This document shows, piece after piece, positions 7,979-15,846 of a stretch of 64,000 bases of DNA (position 1 is its first letter; each line of letters starts with the position of its first letter). The DNA is from Nocardioides alkalitolerans DSM 16699. GTDB lineage: Bacteria; Actinomycetota; Actinomycetes; Propionibacteriales; Nocardioidaceae. The notes beneath the pieces were generated by a model, which had not been told where the DNA came from, searched no databases, and was given only the letters and a program-made list of their open reading frames with translations. Location of the stretch: the NCBI RefSeq assembly GCF_000426525.1, contig NZ_KE384533.1:1218562-1282561 (forward strand), written 5' to 3'. The position numbers and the translations under genes are program-made.

Positions 7979-9433
7979 ATGTCCACCACGACACCCGACG
8001 CCCCGTCACGGACGTACCCGTCCCTCCGGGCGGCCTGGATCCCCCTGGCCGCCCTCTGCCTCGCCTTCTTCGTGGAGATGGTCGACAACACCCTGCTGAC
8101 GATCGCCCTCCCCACGATCGGTCGCGACCTCGGCAGCAGCACCACCGCGCTGCAGTGGGTCACCGGTGCCTACTCGCTCACCTTCGGAGGTCTCCTGCTG
8201 ACCGCCGGGTCGATGGCGGACCGGCTCGGGCGCCGTCGGGTGCTGCTCGTCGGCCTCTCGGTGTTCGGCGCGCTGAGCCTCTGTGCCGTCGCCGTCTCGA
8301 CGACGGACGAGCTCGTGGCGCTGCGGGCCGCGCTCGGGCTCGCCGCCGCCGCGATGGCGCCGATCACCAACTCGCTGGTCTTCCGGCTCTTCGACGACGC
8401 GGCGCTGCGGATGCGCGCCATGAGCGTGATGATCGTCGTGGGGATGTCCGGCTTCGTGCTGGGACCCGTGATCGGCGGCACGGCGCTGGCCCACGTGCGC
8501 TGGGAGTGGTTGCTGGTCGTCAACGCCCCGATCGCGCTGGTCGCCTTCCTCGGCGTCCGGTACGGCGTGGCGGCCGACCGTCCCGAGGACCTCACCGACG
8601 ACGCCCTCGACCTGCCGGGCGCCGTGCTCAGCATCGGCGCGATCGGCCTCGCCTGCTGGTCGTTGACGAGCGGCGTCGAGCACGGCTGGCTCTCCTGGGT
8701 CACGCTCGCCTCGGTCGGGGGAGCCCTCGCTGCCGCCGTCGCCTTCGTGCGCCACGAGCGTCGTACCGCGGCCCCCATGCTCGACCTGCGGCTCTTCTCC
8801 GTCGGCACCGTCCGGGGCGCCGTGCTGGCCCAGGTCGGCACGGCGATCGCGATGGCCAGCGTGATGTTCGGGCTGATCCTGCACTTCCAGTACGCCTACG
8901 GCTGGAGCCCGGTGCGCGCCGGGCTCGCGAACCTCCCGATCATCGTGACGATGCTCCTGGCCTCTCCCGTCTCGGAACAGCTCGCGCGGCGGTTCGGCCA
9001 CCGGGTCGCCTGCCTCGTCGGCGCCGCGCTCATGGCGGGCTCGCTCGCCGGGCTCTCGTGGGGCGTCGACCACGGGTACGTCGCGATCGCCGTCTGCATG
9101 GTGGCGATGACCGTCGGGCTGCGCACGGTGATGACGATCTGCGCCGTCGCCCTCGTCGAGGCGATGCCCGCCAACCGCACCTCGATCGGCACGGCCCTCA
9201 ACGACACCGCCCAGGAGGTCGGCACCAGCGTCGGCACCGCCGTGGTGGGCACCCTCATCGCGGTCCTGGTCACCACCCGGCTGCCCGCGGGCGCGTGGAG
9301 CGACGCCCTCGTCGCCTCGTTCTTCCACGGCGAGCGCCTCACCTACGGGCTGCTCGCAGTGGTCGTCGGGCTCGTCGTGGCCGGCGGCGCGCTCAGCCTC
9401 ACGGACTCCCGGGCCACGGACGAGCACGCCTGA
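7979..9433 (+). CDS. MFS multidrug exporter, DHA2 (14-helix, EmrB/QacA-type)
   Basis: 484 residues with about 14 membrane helices. The first helix has the DHA2 signature FVEMVDNTLLTIALPTI, and loop 2-3 has the MFS motif GSMADRLGRRRV; the LGPVIGG motif in helix 5 is typical of proton-driven exporters. The ATG at 7979 follows a strong ribosome site (AGGAGGTGGG, 7967-7976); the much longer open frame upstream runs antisense through the TetR gene and is not coding. Control by the divergent TetR through the operators at 7912-7966 is very likely. The drug is not predictable. Confidence 0.92.
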   Translation: MSTTTPDAPSRTYPSLRAAWIPLAALCLAFFVEMVDNTLLTIALPTIGRDLGSSTTALQWVTGAYSLTFGGLLLTAGSMADRLGRRRVLLVGLSVFGALSLCAVAVSTTDELVALRAALGLAAAAMAPITNSLVFRLFDDAALRMRAMSVMIVVGMSGFVLGPVIGGTALAHVRWEWLLVVNAPIALVAFLGVRYGVAADRPEDLTDDALDLPGAVLSIGAIGLACWSLTSGVEHGWLSWVTLASVGGALAAAVAFVRHERRTAAPMLDLRLFSVGTVRGAVLAQVGTAIAMASVMFGLILHFQYAYGWSPVRAGLANLPIIVTMLLASPVSEQLARRFGHRVACLVGAALMAGSLAGLSWGVDHGYVAIAVCMVAMTVGLRTVMTICAVALVEAMPANRTSIGTALNDTAQEVGTSVGTAVVGTLIAVLVTTRLPAGAWSDALVASFFHGERLTYGLLAVVVGLVVAGGALSLTDSRATDEHA

Positions 9434-9518
9434 CGGGCAGGTATGACGGGCACGCCTGACGGGGACCCCGCGCGGCGGGCGTACGACGCGGGCGGCCCCG
9501 GCGCCGAGGTTTGCAGCG

Positions 9519-9563
9519 CCAGGGCCTGGGCCCGTCGTCCCCCGGGAGACGGGCGGGCCCTGG
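9519..9563. terminator. Hairpin terminator between convergent genes
   Basis: Arms at 9519-9536 and 9548-9563 pair as an 8-bp stem, a small bulge and a 7-bp stem (CCAGGGCC ... GGCCCTGG outermost). It sits between the end of the MFS gene and the end of the GAF-ANTAR gene and can serve both. No T-run follows. Confidence 0.55.
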
Positions 9564-9597
9564 GGGCCGGTACCAACTCGGGGCCGACCTGATGCGC

Positions 9598-10305
9598 TCA
9601 GGCGTCGGGCGGTCCGGGGAGCTGCCGGGTGCGCACGAGGTGCTCGGCGACGGCGCGCAGCTTGATGTTGCGGGTCTGCGAGATCCGCGCGAGGGCGGCG
9701 AAGGCCTGGTCGGGGCTGAGGTCGAACCGCTCCATCAGCAGGCCGGTGGCCTGACCGATGAGGGTCCGGGTGTCGAGCGCCACGACGAGGTTCTCGCTGT
9801 CCTGCGCCGCGGCGAGCGCCACGCCCACGTGGGCGGCGAGCGCCGTGGCGTGGTGGATGTCGTCGGTGGTGAACGCCGACGGGGCGGCGCCGTACAGGTT
9901 GAGGGCGCCGAGGGTGTCGGCGCTCGAGAACAGCCGGTGGCTCAGCATGCTGCGCATCCCGAGCTCCCGGGCGACCCGGGGGCCCCAGCGCGGCCATCGC
10001 TCGTCGAACGTCAGGTCGTTGCTGTGCACGACCTCGTGTCGCTGCAGCGCGTCGAGGCACGGACCCTCGCCGAGCTCGTACTGCCACTCGTCGATGTCGC
10101 GGGCGTGGGGATGCGTGAGCACGGGCGTCTCGATGCCGGTCTTCGTCACGATCGAGACCGCCCCGATCTCGCACCCGGTGATGACGGTGCGGGCGGCCTC
10201 GACGGCGAGCTGCATGGTGGCCACGGTCGAGCGCTCACCCTGCATGCTGCGTGCGATCTCGGCGAGGTCGCGGTTGAACTGCTCGTGGCCTGGCATGACA
10301 CCCAT
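9598..10305 (-). CDS. GAF-ANTAR domain transcription antiterminator
   Basis: 235 residues. A GAF sensor domain (about residues 30-155; WQYELGEGPCLDAL, then MLSHRLF) is followed by a C-terminal ANTAR RNA-binding domain (about 175-228; TLIGQATGLLMERFDLSPDQAF). ANTAR proteins bind paired stem-loops in nascent RNA and prevent termination; the GAF domain senses a small signal. This architecture is common in actinobacteria. The ATG at 10305 or the one three codons later (10296) is the start; neither has a clear ribosome site. An open frame continuing far upstream is antisense to the next operon and was rejected. Confidence 0.88.
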   Translation of the reverse strand: MGVMPGHEQFNRDLAEIARSMQGERSTVATMQLAVEAARTVITGCEIGAVSIVTKTGIETPVLTHPHARDIDEWQYELGEGPCLDALQRHEVVHSNDLTFDERWPRWGPRVARELGMRSMLSHRLFSSADTLGALNLYGAAPSAFTTDDIHHATALAAHVGVALAAAQDSENLVVALDTRTLIGQATGLLMERFDLSPDQAFAALARISQTRNIKLRAVAEHLVRTRQLPGPPDA

Positions 10306-10548
10306 GGTGCCCCGTGACCGGGCCCGGCGCTGCACCTGGGCCGGATCCCGTCGGGGCGGCGCTGAAACAAAGTGCGCCCGGACGTGCCTCAACCTCCCCC
10401 GGGAGCGGGCACCGGGGAGTGTCGCGCCACCGAGGGTCGACCGTGCTCCCGTCGCCCGAGGCCGCCCCACCGGCTCCGTCGCCCGTCGAGCAGGGCCGAC
10501 CGCCCGGTGCCGCAGGAGCTTCGCAGCACGTCCACCCAGGAGGAACAG

Positions 10549-11355
10549 ATGACAGACCCGTATCGCACCGATCCGACCTCGACCGACCGGTCCGGCACCG
10601 ACCCGTCCGGCACCGACCCGTCCACCGCCGACCGGGCCCAGGCCGCCGCCTCGACCGCGGTCGACGAGGGCAAGCACGTCTCCGGTGTCGCCAGGGACGA
10701 GGTCCAGAACGTCGCCTCCGAGGTGACCGCCCAGACCCGCCAGCTCGTCGACGAGATCCGGCAGCAGGTGACGGCCCAGCTCGACGACCAGTCGCGCCAG
10801 CAGCGTGACCGCCTCGTCGACACGCTCGGCACCCTCGGCGACGACCTCACGCAGATGGCCGACCGCAGCGAGAGCTCCGGTCTCGCCGTGCACGCCGCCC
10901 GCGAGGTGGCAGAACGCAGCCGGACCCTCCAGACCTACCTCGACGGGCGCGAGCCCCGTGAGCTGCTCGAGGACGTCCGCGGCTTCGCCCGCCGTCGTCC
11001 GGCCGCCTTCCTCGTCGGGGCCCTCGTGGCCGGCGTCGTCGCGGGCCGCGTCGTGCGGGGCGCCAAGGACGCCCCGGACGCCGCCGACGCCGCCGACGCT
11101 CCAGCGTCCGCGGGCCAGCCGGCGACGCCCGTCACCCCGGCGCCCGTCACCCCGGCGCCCGTCACCCCGGCACCGCCCGTGTCGCCGGTGGACCGCCCGG
11201 TCACCTGGCCCGCCGGCGCCCCCGCCGACACCCCCGCCACGCCCGCCGCGCCGACCGAGGCCCCCGACGCGCCGTCGATCACGCCGCCCCCGGCCGTGCG
11301 GTCGGTCGACTCCGGCCACGAGGCCCGTCGCGACGGCACCGAGGGCCGCGCGTGA
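10549..11355 (+). CDS. Membrane-anchored coiled, Ala/Pro-rich protein (first gene of stress-type operon)
   Basis: 268 residues with no recognised enzyme domain. Residues 25-125 are polar and helical with many Gln/Asp/Arg, a likely coiled region; one membrane segment follows (PAAFLVGALVAGVVAGRVV, about 150-168), and the tail is Pro/Ala-rich with three exact TPAPV repeats. The start at 10549 has a textbook ribosome site (CCAGGAGGAACAG). Its stop overlaps the holin-like gene, and a DUF3618 gene follows, a trio seen in many actinobacteria and thought to act at the envelope. The function is unknown. Confidence 0.75.
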   Translation: MTDPYRTDPTSTDRSGTDPSGTDPSTADRAQAAASTAVDEGKHVSGVARDEVQNVASEVTAQTRQLVDEIRQQVTAQLDDQSRQQRDRLVDTLGTLGDDLTQMADRSESSGLAVHAAREVAERSRTLQTYLDGREPRELLEDVRGFARRRPAAFLVGALVAGVVAGRVVRGAKDAPDAADAADAPASAGQPATPVTPAPVTPAPVTPAPPVSPVDRPVTWPAGAPADTPATPAAPTEAPDAPSITPPPAVRSVDSGHEARRDGTEGRA

Positions 11356-11768
11356 GCGCCCCCGTTCCTCCGCCGACGCGGGAGCCGGGTGGCGAGCGCA
11401 GCCTCGGCGACATCGTCGGCGACGTCGCCCAGGACCTGAGCACCCTCGTGAAGCAGGAGCTCGACCTGGCGAAGGTCGAGCTGAAGCAGGAGGCCGCCCA
11501 GGCCGGCAAGGGAGCCGGGATGCTCGGCGGGGCCGCCGTCGCGGGGCACCTCGCCCTGGTGTTCGTCTCGCTCGCCCTGGTGTTCCTGCTCGACAACTGG
11601 ATGCCGATCGAGCTCGCCGCCCTGATCACCACCCTGCTGTGGGCCGTGGTCGCCGCCGTGCTGGCGACGCTCGGCCGGACCGCGCTCAAGAAGGCCAACC
11701 CGCAGCTGCCGCAGACGCAGCAGACCCTCAAGGAGGACGCACCATGGGCCAGAACCCAGAACAGCTGA
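11352..11768 (+). CDS. Holin-X-like membrane protein (Phage_holin_3_6 / DUF1469 family)
   Basis: 138 residues: an amphipathic N-terminus (SLGDIVGDVAQDLSTLVKQELDLAKVELKQE), then two membrane helices in a hairpin (about residues 58-80 and 85-107). This matches the actinobacterial holin-X family, a chromosomal family with no phage genes around here. The GTG start overlaps the stop of the previous gene, and its 3' end overlaps the DUF3618 gene by 25 bases. It probably works with both neighbours at the membrane; lysis is not implied. Confidence 0.82.
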   Translation: MSAPVPPPTREPGGERSLGDIVGDVAQDLSTLVKQELDLAKVELKQEAAQAGKGAGMLGGAAVAGHLALVFVSLALVFLLDNWMPIELAALITTLLWAVVAAVLATLGRTALKKANPQLPQTQQTLKEDAPWARTQNS

Positions 11769-12322
11769 CCGACGAGATCGCCCGGACGCGCAGCACGCTC
11801 GCCTCGGACCTCGACGAGCTCCAGGACAAGGTGAGCCCGAGCGCGATCGTGGACCGCAAGAAGGCGGCCGCTCGTCGTCGGGTCGTCGGTGTGCGCGAGA
11901 AGGTCATGGGCGGCGCCCAGGGCGCCGGGAGCAACGTCTCCGATGCGGCCGGCAACGTCTCCGACGCCGCCGCAGGCAACGCCGCGTCGCAGGCCGCCGA
12001 GGGCGTCCAGGAGCGGTACGACGGAGCGCCGCTCGCCGCGGGCGTGGCCGCGTTCGGCCTCGGGATGGTGCTGGCGGCCCTGATCCCGGCCACGAAGGCC
12101 GAGGCGCGTGCCGCGACGCAGGTCACGGACGTGCTGAAGGAGCGGACCGCCCCGCTCGTCGACGACGCGAAGGCCGCGGCGGCCGACGTCGGGGAGAGCC
12201 TGCGCGACAGCGCGGCCTCCTCGGTCGACGAGGTCAGGGAGACGGCGCAGCACGCCGCATCCCGGGTCCAGGACGAGGGTGCCTCCTCGGCGGCGAACGT
12301 CCGGTCCGAGACGACCGGCTGA
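11744..12322 (+). CDS. DUF3618 family membrane protein
   Basis: 192 residues. The N-terminus has the DUF3618 signature: EQLTDEIARTRSTLASDLDEL, then DKVSP and a basic stretch (about residues 5-60). A central Ala/Gly-rich region leads to one membrane helix (APLAAGVAAFGLGMVLAALIP region), then a helical Ala/Asp-rich tail. The ATG at 11744 lies inside the preceding gene but has a strong ribosome site (AAGGAGGA, 11730-11737), so the 25-base overlap is real. It is the last gene of the three-gene operon; a terminator hairpin follows 58 bases later. Confidence 0.82.
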   Translation: MGQNPEQLTDEIARTRSTLASDLDELQDKVSPSAIVDRKKAAARRRVVGVREKVMGGAQGAGSNVSDAAGNVSDAAAGNAASQAAEGVQERYDGAPLAAGVAAFGLGMVLAALIPATKAEARAATQVTDVLKERTAPLVDDAKAAAADVGESLRDSAASSVDEVRETAQHAASRVQDEGASSAANVRSETTG

Positions 12323-12380
12323 CCAACCCCGGATCCGGGGCACGGCCCCGGGCACAGCTCCCGGAACAGGCTCCGAGAAC

Positions 12381-12414
12381 GGCCCCCGACCTGCGGTGAC
12401 GCGGGTCGGGGGCC
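12381..12414. terminator. Strong bidirectional hairpin terminator
   Basis: Perfect 11-bp stem (12381-12391 with 12404-12414, GGCCCCCGACC) and a 12-base loop, between the convergent DUF3618 and GntR genes. Confidence 0.75.
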
Positions 12415-12440
12415 GTGGTGCGTCGTACCCGGCCGGGGGG

Positions 12441-13166
12441 CTAGCGGTCGGCGCGCAGCACCGCCACGTCGCTCACCATGTCGACGTGGTCGTGCATCGC
12501 CGCGGCGGCGGCGGGGGCGTCGCCGGCGGCGATGGCCTCGGCGATGCGGCGGTGGCCCGCCAGCGACCGCAGTGGCCGGTCGGGCTGGGAGAGCGACTCG
12601 ATGCGGCTCTCGCGGATCAGCTCGCTGATGGTCGCCATCATCTGCTCGAGCAGGCTGGAGTGCGCGGCGCGGGTGACGGCGCCGTGGAAGAGCTCGTCGC
12701 CGGTGACGCCGCGGCCGCCCTGCGCGATGTCGTCGGCCATGGCCTCGAGCGCGGCCTCGATGGCGGCGAGGTCGTCGTCGGTACGGCGCCCGGCGGCCAG
12801 CGCGGCGATCTTGGTCTCCAGGGCGTCGCGCGCCTCGATGATCTCGGGCAGCCGGTCGGCGTGGGCCCGGATGGCCTGGACGACCGGGGTGGAGGCGCTC
12901 GCGCCGGTGAGCACCGTGCCGTCGCCGTGGCGCACCGTGACGACCCCGATCACCTCGAGCGCCACCAGCGCCTGGCTCAGGGTCGCGCGGCTGACGCCCA
13001 GGCGGGACGCGAGCTCGCGCTCGGGGGGCAGGCGGTCGCCGGACCGCAGGTCGTTGGCCGCCACCCACGTCGTGATCTGCTCCGCGACCTGCTCGTAGAG
13101 GCGCGTGCGGGCGAGGGGCTGCGGCAGCGGGGGCTGCCGGAGATCGGGCGTCGGCGACTCCTTCAT
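12441..13166 (-). CDS. GntR-family regulator, FCD (FadR) subfamily, MatR-like
   Basis: 241 residues. A winged helix-turn-helix is at residues 20-90 (LYEQVAEQITTWV, then LPPERELASRLGVSRATLSQAL), followed by an all-helical FCD ligand-binding domain with the Asp/His metal-site pattern (ELFHGAVTRAAH; HRRIAEAI; HDHVDM). It is divergent from a matC-type carrier gene; GntR/FCD proteins named MatR control malonate genes in rhizobia, which supports control of the adjacent operon by a diacid or its CoA ester. A TAGACT -10 ends six bases before the ATG, suggesting a leaderless message. Confidence 0.88.
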   Translation of the reverse strand: MKESPTPDLRQPPLPQPLARTRLYEQVAEQITTWVAANDLRSGDRLPPERELASRLGVSRATLSQALVALEVIGVVTVRHGDGTVLTGASASTPVVQAIRAHADRLPEIIEARDALETKIAALAAGRRTDDDLAAIEAALEAMADDIAQGGRGVTGDELFHGAVTRAAHSSLLEQMMATISELIRESRIESLSQPDRPLRSLAGHRRIAEAIAAGDAPAAAAAMHDHVDMVSDVAVLRADR

Positions 13167-13172
13167 CCCGCC

Positions 13173-13178
13173 AGTCTA
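13173..13178 (-). promoter_or_regulatory. Probable -10 element of the GntR gene (TAGACT, minus strand)
   Basis: It ends six bases before the ATG at 13166, and no ribosome site is present, so the message is probably leaderless. A TTGACA hexamer for the opposite direction (13179-13184) adjoins it, so the two divergent promoters overlap. Confidence 0.45.
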
Positions 13179-13291
13179 TTGACAACAGCACCAGTGACCT
13201 ATTGGCTAGGCCACTGAGCCAGCGATGGTGTGACAGGGGTCACGCTGGCGGGGCCGGCGCCGCGCCGACTCCCCGACGAGAGGTGTGGTCG

Positions 13292-14611
13292 ATGGGACCG
13301 GAATGGGTAGCGATCATCGCGTTGGTGGTGCTCTTCGTGATCGGCACGGTGCTGCCGATCAACATGGGTGCGCTCGCGTACGTCGCGGCGTGGCTGGTCG
13401 GCATGTTCGCGCTCGACCTGAGCGAGAAGGAGATCCTGGCCGGCGTCAGTGGTGACCTCATCCTGACCTTGATCGGGGTCACCTACTTGTTCGCGATCGC
13501 GCGCAACAACGGCACGGTGGACCTGATCGTGAGATCGGCGGTCAAGGCCGTGCGGGGCCGCGTGGCCCTCATCCCGTGGGTGATGTTCGGGGTCACGGCG
13601 CTGCTGACGGGCATCGGGGCGGCGAGCCCCGCGGCCTGCGCGATCATCGGGCCGATCGCCCTCGGCTTCGCCGGGCGCTACCAGATCAACCCGCTGATGA
13701 TGGGCATGTTCGTCGTGCACGGCGCCCAGGGCGGCGGCTTCTCGCCGATCAGCATCTACGGCACGATCACCAACTCCGTGATGGAGCAGAACGGCCTGCC
13801 GTCGAGCGAGATGACGGTCTTCTTCGCCAGCCTCGTCGTGAACCTGCTGATGGCCACGGTGCTGTTCTTCCTGCTCGGCGGCCGCAGCCTGATGGCCCGG
13901 CGGATGGACCCCGACGACCCGGACACCCTCTCGGAGGACCTGCACCGCGGCGGCGCGAAGGTGTCGGCCCGCGGCCTCGGCGCCACCGCCCCGACCGGCA
14001 CCCAGACCCTCGGCCTGCGCCGCGACCGGGTGCTGACCCTCATCGCCTTCCTGAGCGTGGCCGTCATCGCGCTCGCGTTCGACAAGAACATCGGCTTCGT
14101 CTCCATCACGGCCGCGGTCATCCTCGCGATGCTCTCGCCCAACGAGCACAAGGACGCCATCCGCCAGGTGGCGTGGCCGACCGTGCTGCTGGTGGCCGGC
14201 GTGAGCACCTACGCGACCGTGCTGACCACCGCGGGCTCGCCCGAGTTCGTCGGCACGTGGGCGGCCGGGCTCGGCGCCGTCGTCATCGGCGCGCTGATCC
14301 TCTGCTACGTCGGCGGCGTCGTCTCCGCCTTCGCCTCGTCGACCGCCCTGCTGCCGGTGATCGTGCCGATCGCGATCCCGCTGATCGCCGAGGGCGGCAT
14401 CAACGCGGGCCTCTTCGTGGCGGCGCTCGCGATCTCCTCGACCATCGTCGACGTCAGCCCGTTCTCCACGAACGGCGCCCTGATGCTCGCCAACCGCCCG
14501 GACACCGTCTCCGAGGCCACCTTCTACAAGCAGATCCTGACCTACAGCGTGGTCGTCGTCCTGGTGGGGCCCGTCCTCGTCTGGGCTGCGCTCGTGCTTC
14601 CCAGCTGGTGA
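13292..14611 (+). CDS. matC: MatC-type dicarboxylate (malonate) carrier
   Basis: 439 residues with about 11-12 membrane helices. The N-terminal half resembles the MatC_N family of dicarboxylate/malonate carriers: MGPEWVAIIALVVLF at the start, an asymmetric loop EKEILAGVSGDLI, and glycine-rich re-entrant segments (GIGAASPAACAIIGPIAL; GGGFSPISIYGTITN; STIVDVSPFSTNGAL). The start is the ATG at 13292 after a GAGAGG ribosome site. It heads an operon with a CoA-transferase and a carboxyltransferase and is divergent from a GntR/FCD regulator, as matC is in rhizobial malonate loci. Malonate as substrate is inference. Confidence 0.82.
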   Translation: MGPEWVAIIALVVLFVIGTVLPINMGALAYVAAWLVGMFALDLSEKEILAGVSGDLILTLIGVTYLFAIARNNGTVDLIVRSAVKAVRGRVALIPWVMFGVTALLTGIGAASPAACAIIGPIALGFAGRYQINPLMMGMFVVHGAQGGGFSPISIYGTITNSVMEQNGLPSSEMTVFFASLVVNLLMATVLFFLLGGRSLMARRMDPDDPDTLSEDLHRGGAKVSARGLGATAPTGTQTLGLRRDRVLTLIAFLSVAVIALAFDKNIGFVSITAAVILAMLSPNEHKDAIRQVAWPTVLLVAGVSTYATVLTTAGSPEFVGTWAAGLGAVVIGALILCYVGGVVSAFASSTALLPVIVPIAIPLIAEGGINAGLFVAALAISSTIVDVSPFSTNGALMLANRPDTVSEATFYKQILTYSVVVVLVGPVLVWAALVLPSW

Positions 14612-14622
14612 ACGGAGCAGAC

Positions 14623-15846
14623 ATGACCGAGCAGACGCAGGACACGAACGGCACGACGGGCACGACGACGGGCGGTCCCCTCGCGGGGACGCTGGTGGTC
14701 GACCTCTCCCGGGCCCTCGCCGGTCCGCACGCCACGATGATGCTGGGCGACCTCGGGGCCCGGATCGTCAAGGTCGAGGCGCCGGGGCGGGGCGACGACA
14801 CCCGCGGCTGGGGTCCGCCCTTCGTGGGCGAGGCCGACGCGCGGGAGTCGACGTACTTCCTCTCCGCCAACCGCAACAAGGAGTCGATCGCCCTCGACCT
14901 GAAGGACGAGGCGGACCGCGACGTCCTGCTGGCCCTCGTCGACCGGGCCGACGTGCTGGTCGAGAACTTCCGCACCGGCGTCCTCGAGCGGCTCGGCCTC
15001 GGCATCGCCGAGCTCCGGGCCCGCAACCCGCGGCTCGTGGTGCTCTCGATCACCGGCTTCGGGCACGACGGCCCCGAGGGCGGGCGTGCCGGCTACGACC
15101 AGATCGCCCAGGGCGAGGCCGGCCTGATGTCGCTCACCGGCTCCGGGCCCGACGACCCGCAGAAGGTCGGCACCCCGATCTCGGACCTCCTGGCCGGCAT
15201 GTACGGCGCCTTCGGCGTCGCCGCCGCGCTCACCGAGCGGGCGACCACGGGCGTGGGCTCGGTCGTGCGCACGTCGCTCCTGGCCGCCACCGTCGGCGTC
15301 CACGGCTTCCAGGGCACGCGGTGGACCGTCGCGGGCGTGCTCGGTCGCGCGCAGGGCAACCACCACCCGTCTATCTCGCCGTACGGCCTGTTCCGCTGCC
15401 GCGACGGCTCGGTGCAGATCGCCGTCGGCAGCGAGGGCCTGTGGCACCGGCTGTGCGCCGGGTTCGGGATCGACCCCGACCAGCCGGGCATCGCGACCAA
15501 CCCCGAGCGCGTGGCCGACCCGGCCCGGGTGCTCGAGGTCGTCGAGGGCCTCTTCGCGGACTGGGACGCCGAGCCGCTGCTCGCGCGCCTCGCCGAGGTG
15601 GGGGTGCCGGCCGGCAAGGTGCGCACGCTCGACGAGGTCTACGCCTGGGAGCAGACCGCCAGCCAGGGCCTCCTGATCGACGTCGAGCACACGGGCCTCG
15701 GGCGCCTCACGCTGCCCGGGCCGCCGCTGCGCTTCTTCGACGGGGCCGACGGGGCCGACGAGCGCCGCCTCACCCACGCCCCGCCGCCGCGGCTCGACGA
15801 GCACGGCGCCGCGATCCGGGCCTGGGTGCAGGAGCCCGACGCGTGA
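14623..15846 (+). CDS. Family III acyl-CoA transferase (CaiB/BaiF)
   Basis: 407 residues, the usual length of class III CoA-transferases, which move CoA between carboxylic acids through an aspartyl-CoA anhydride. Seen: GTLVVDLSRALAGP with MMLGDLGARIVKVE (about residues 22-55), NRNKESIALDL, ENFRTGVLERLGL, and GRAGYDQIAQGEAGLM with the likely catalytic Asp at 159. The start ATG at 14623 lies 11 bases after the matC stop. Between a diacid carrier and a malonyl-CoA-type carboxyltransferase it probably activates the imported acid to its CoA ester. Donor and acceptor are not predictable. Confidence 0.88.
   Translation: MTEQTQDTNGTTGTTTGGPLAGTLVVDLSRALAGPHATMMLGDLGARIVKVEAPGRGDDTRGWGPPFVGEADARESTYFLSANRNKESIALDLKDEADRDVLLALVDRADVLVENFRTGVLERLGLGIAELRARNPRLVVLSITGFGHDGPEGGRAGYDQIAQGEAGLMSLTGSGPDDPQKVGTPISDLLAGMYGAFGVAAALTERATTGVGSVVRTSLLAATVGVHGFQGTRWTVAGVLGRAQGNHHPSISPYGLFRCRDGSVQIAVGSEGLWHRLCAGFGIDPDQPGIATNPERVADPARVLEVVEGLFADWDAEPLLARLAEVGVPAGKVRTLDEVYAWEQTASQGLLIDVEHTGLGRLTLPGPPLRFFDGADGADERRLTHAPPPRLDEHGAAIRAWVQEPDA

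Noticed and set aside
11352..11768. Prophage signal from the holin-like gene
   Set aside because: The family is a normal chromosomal one in actinobacteria, and no other phage gene is near.
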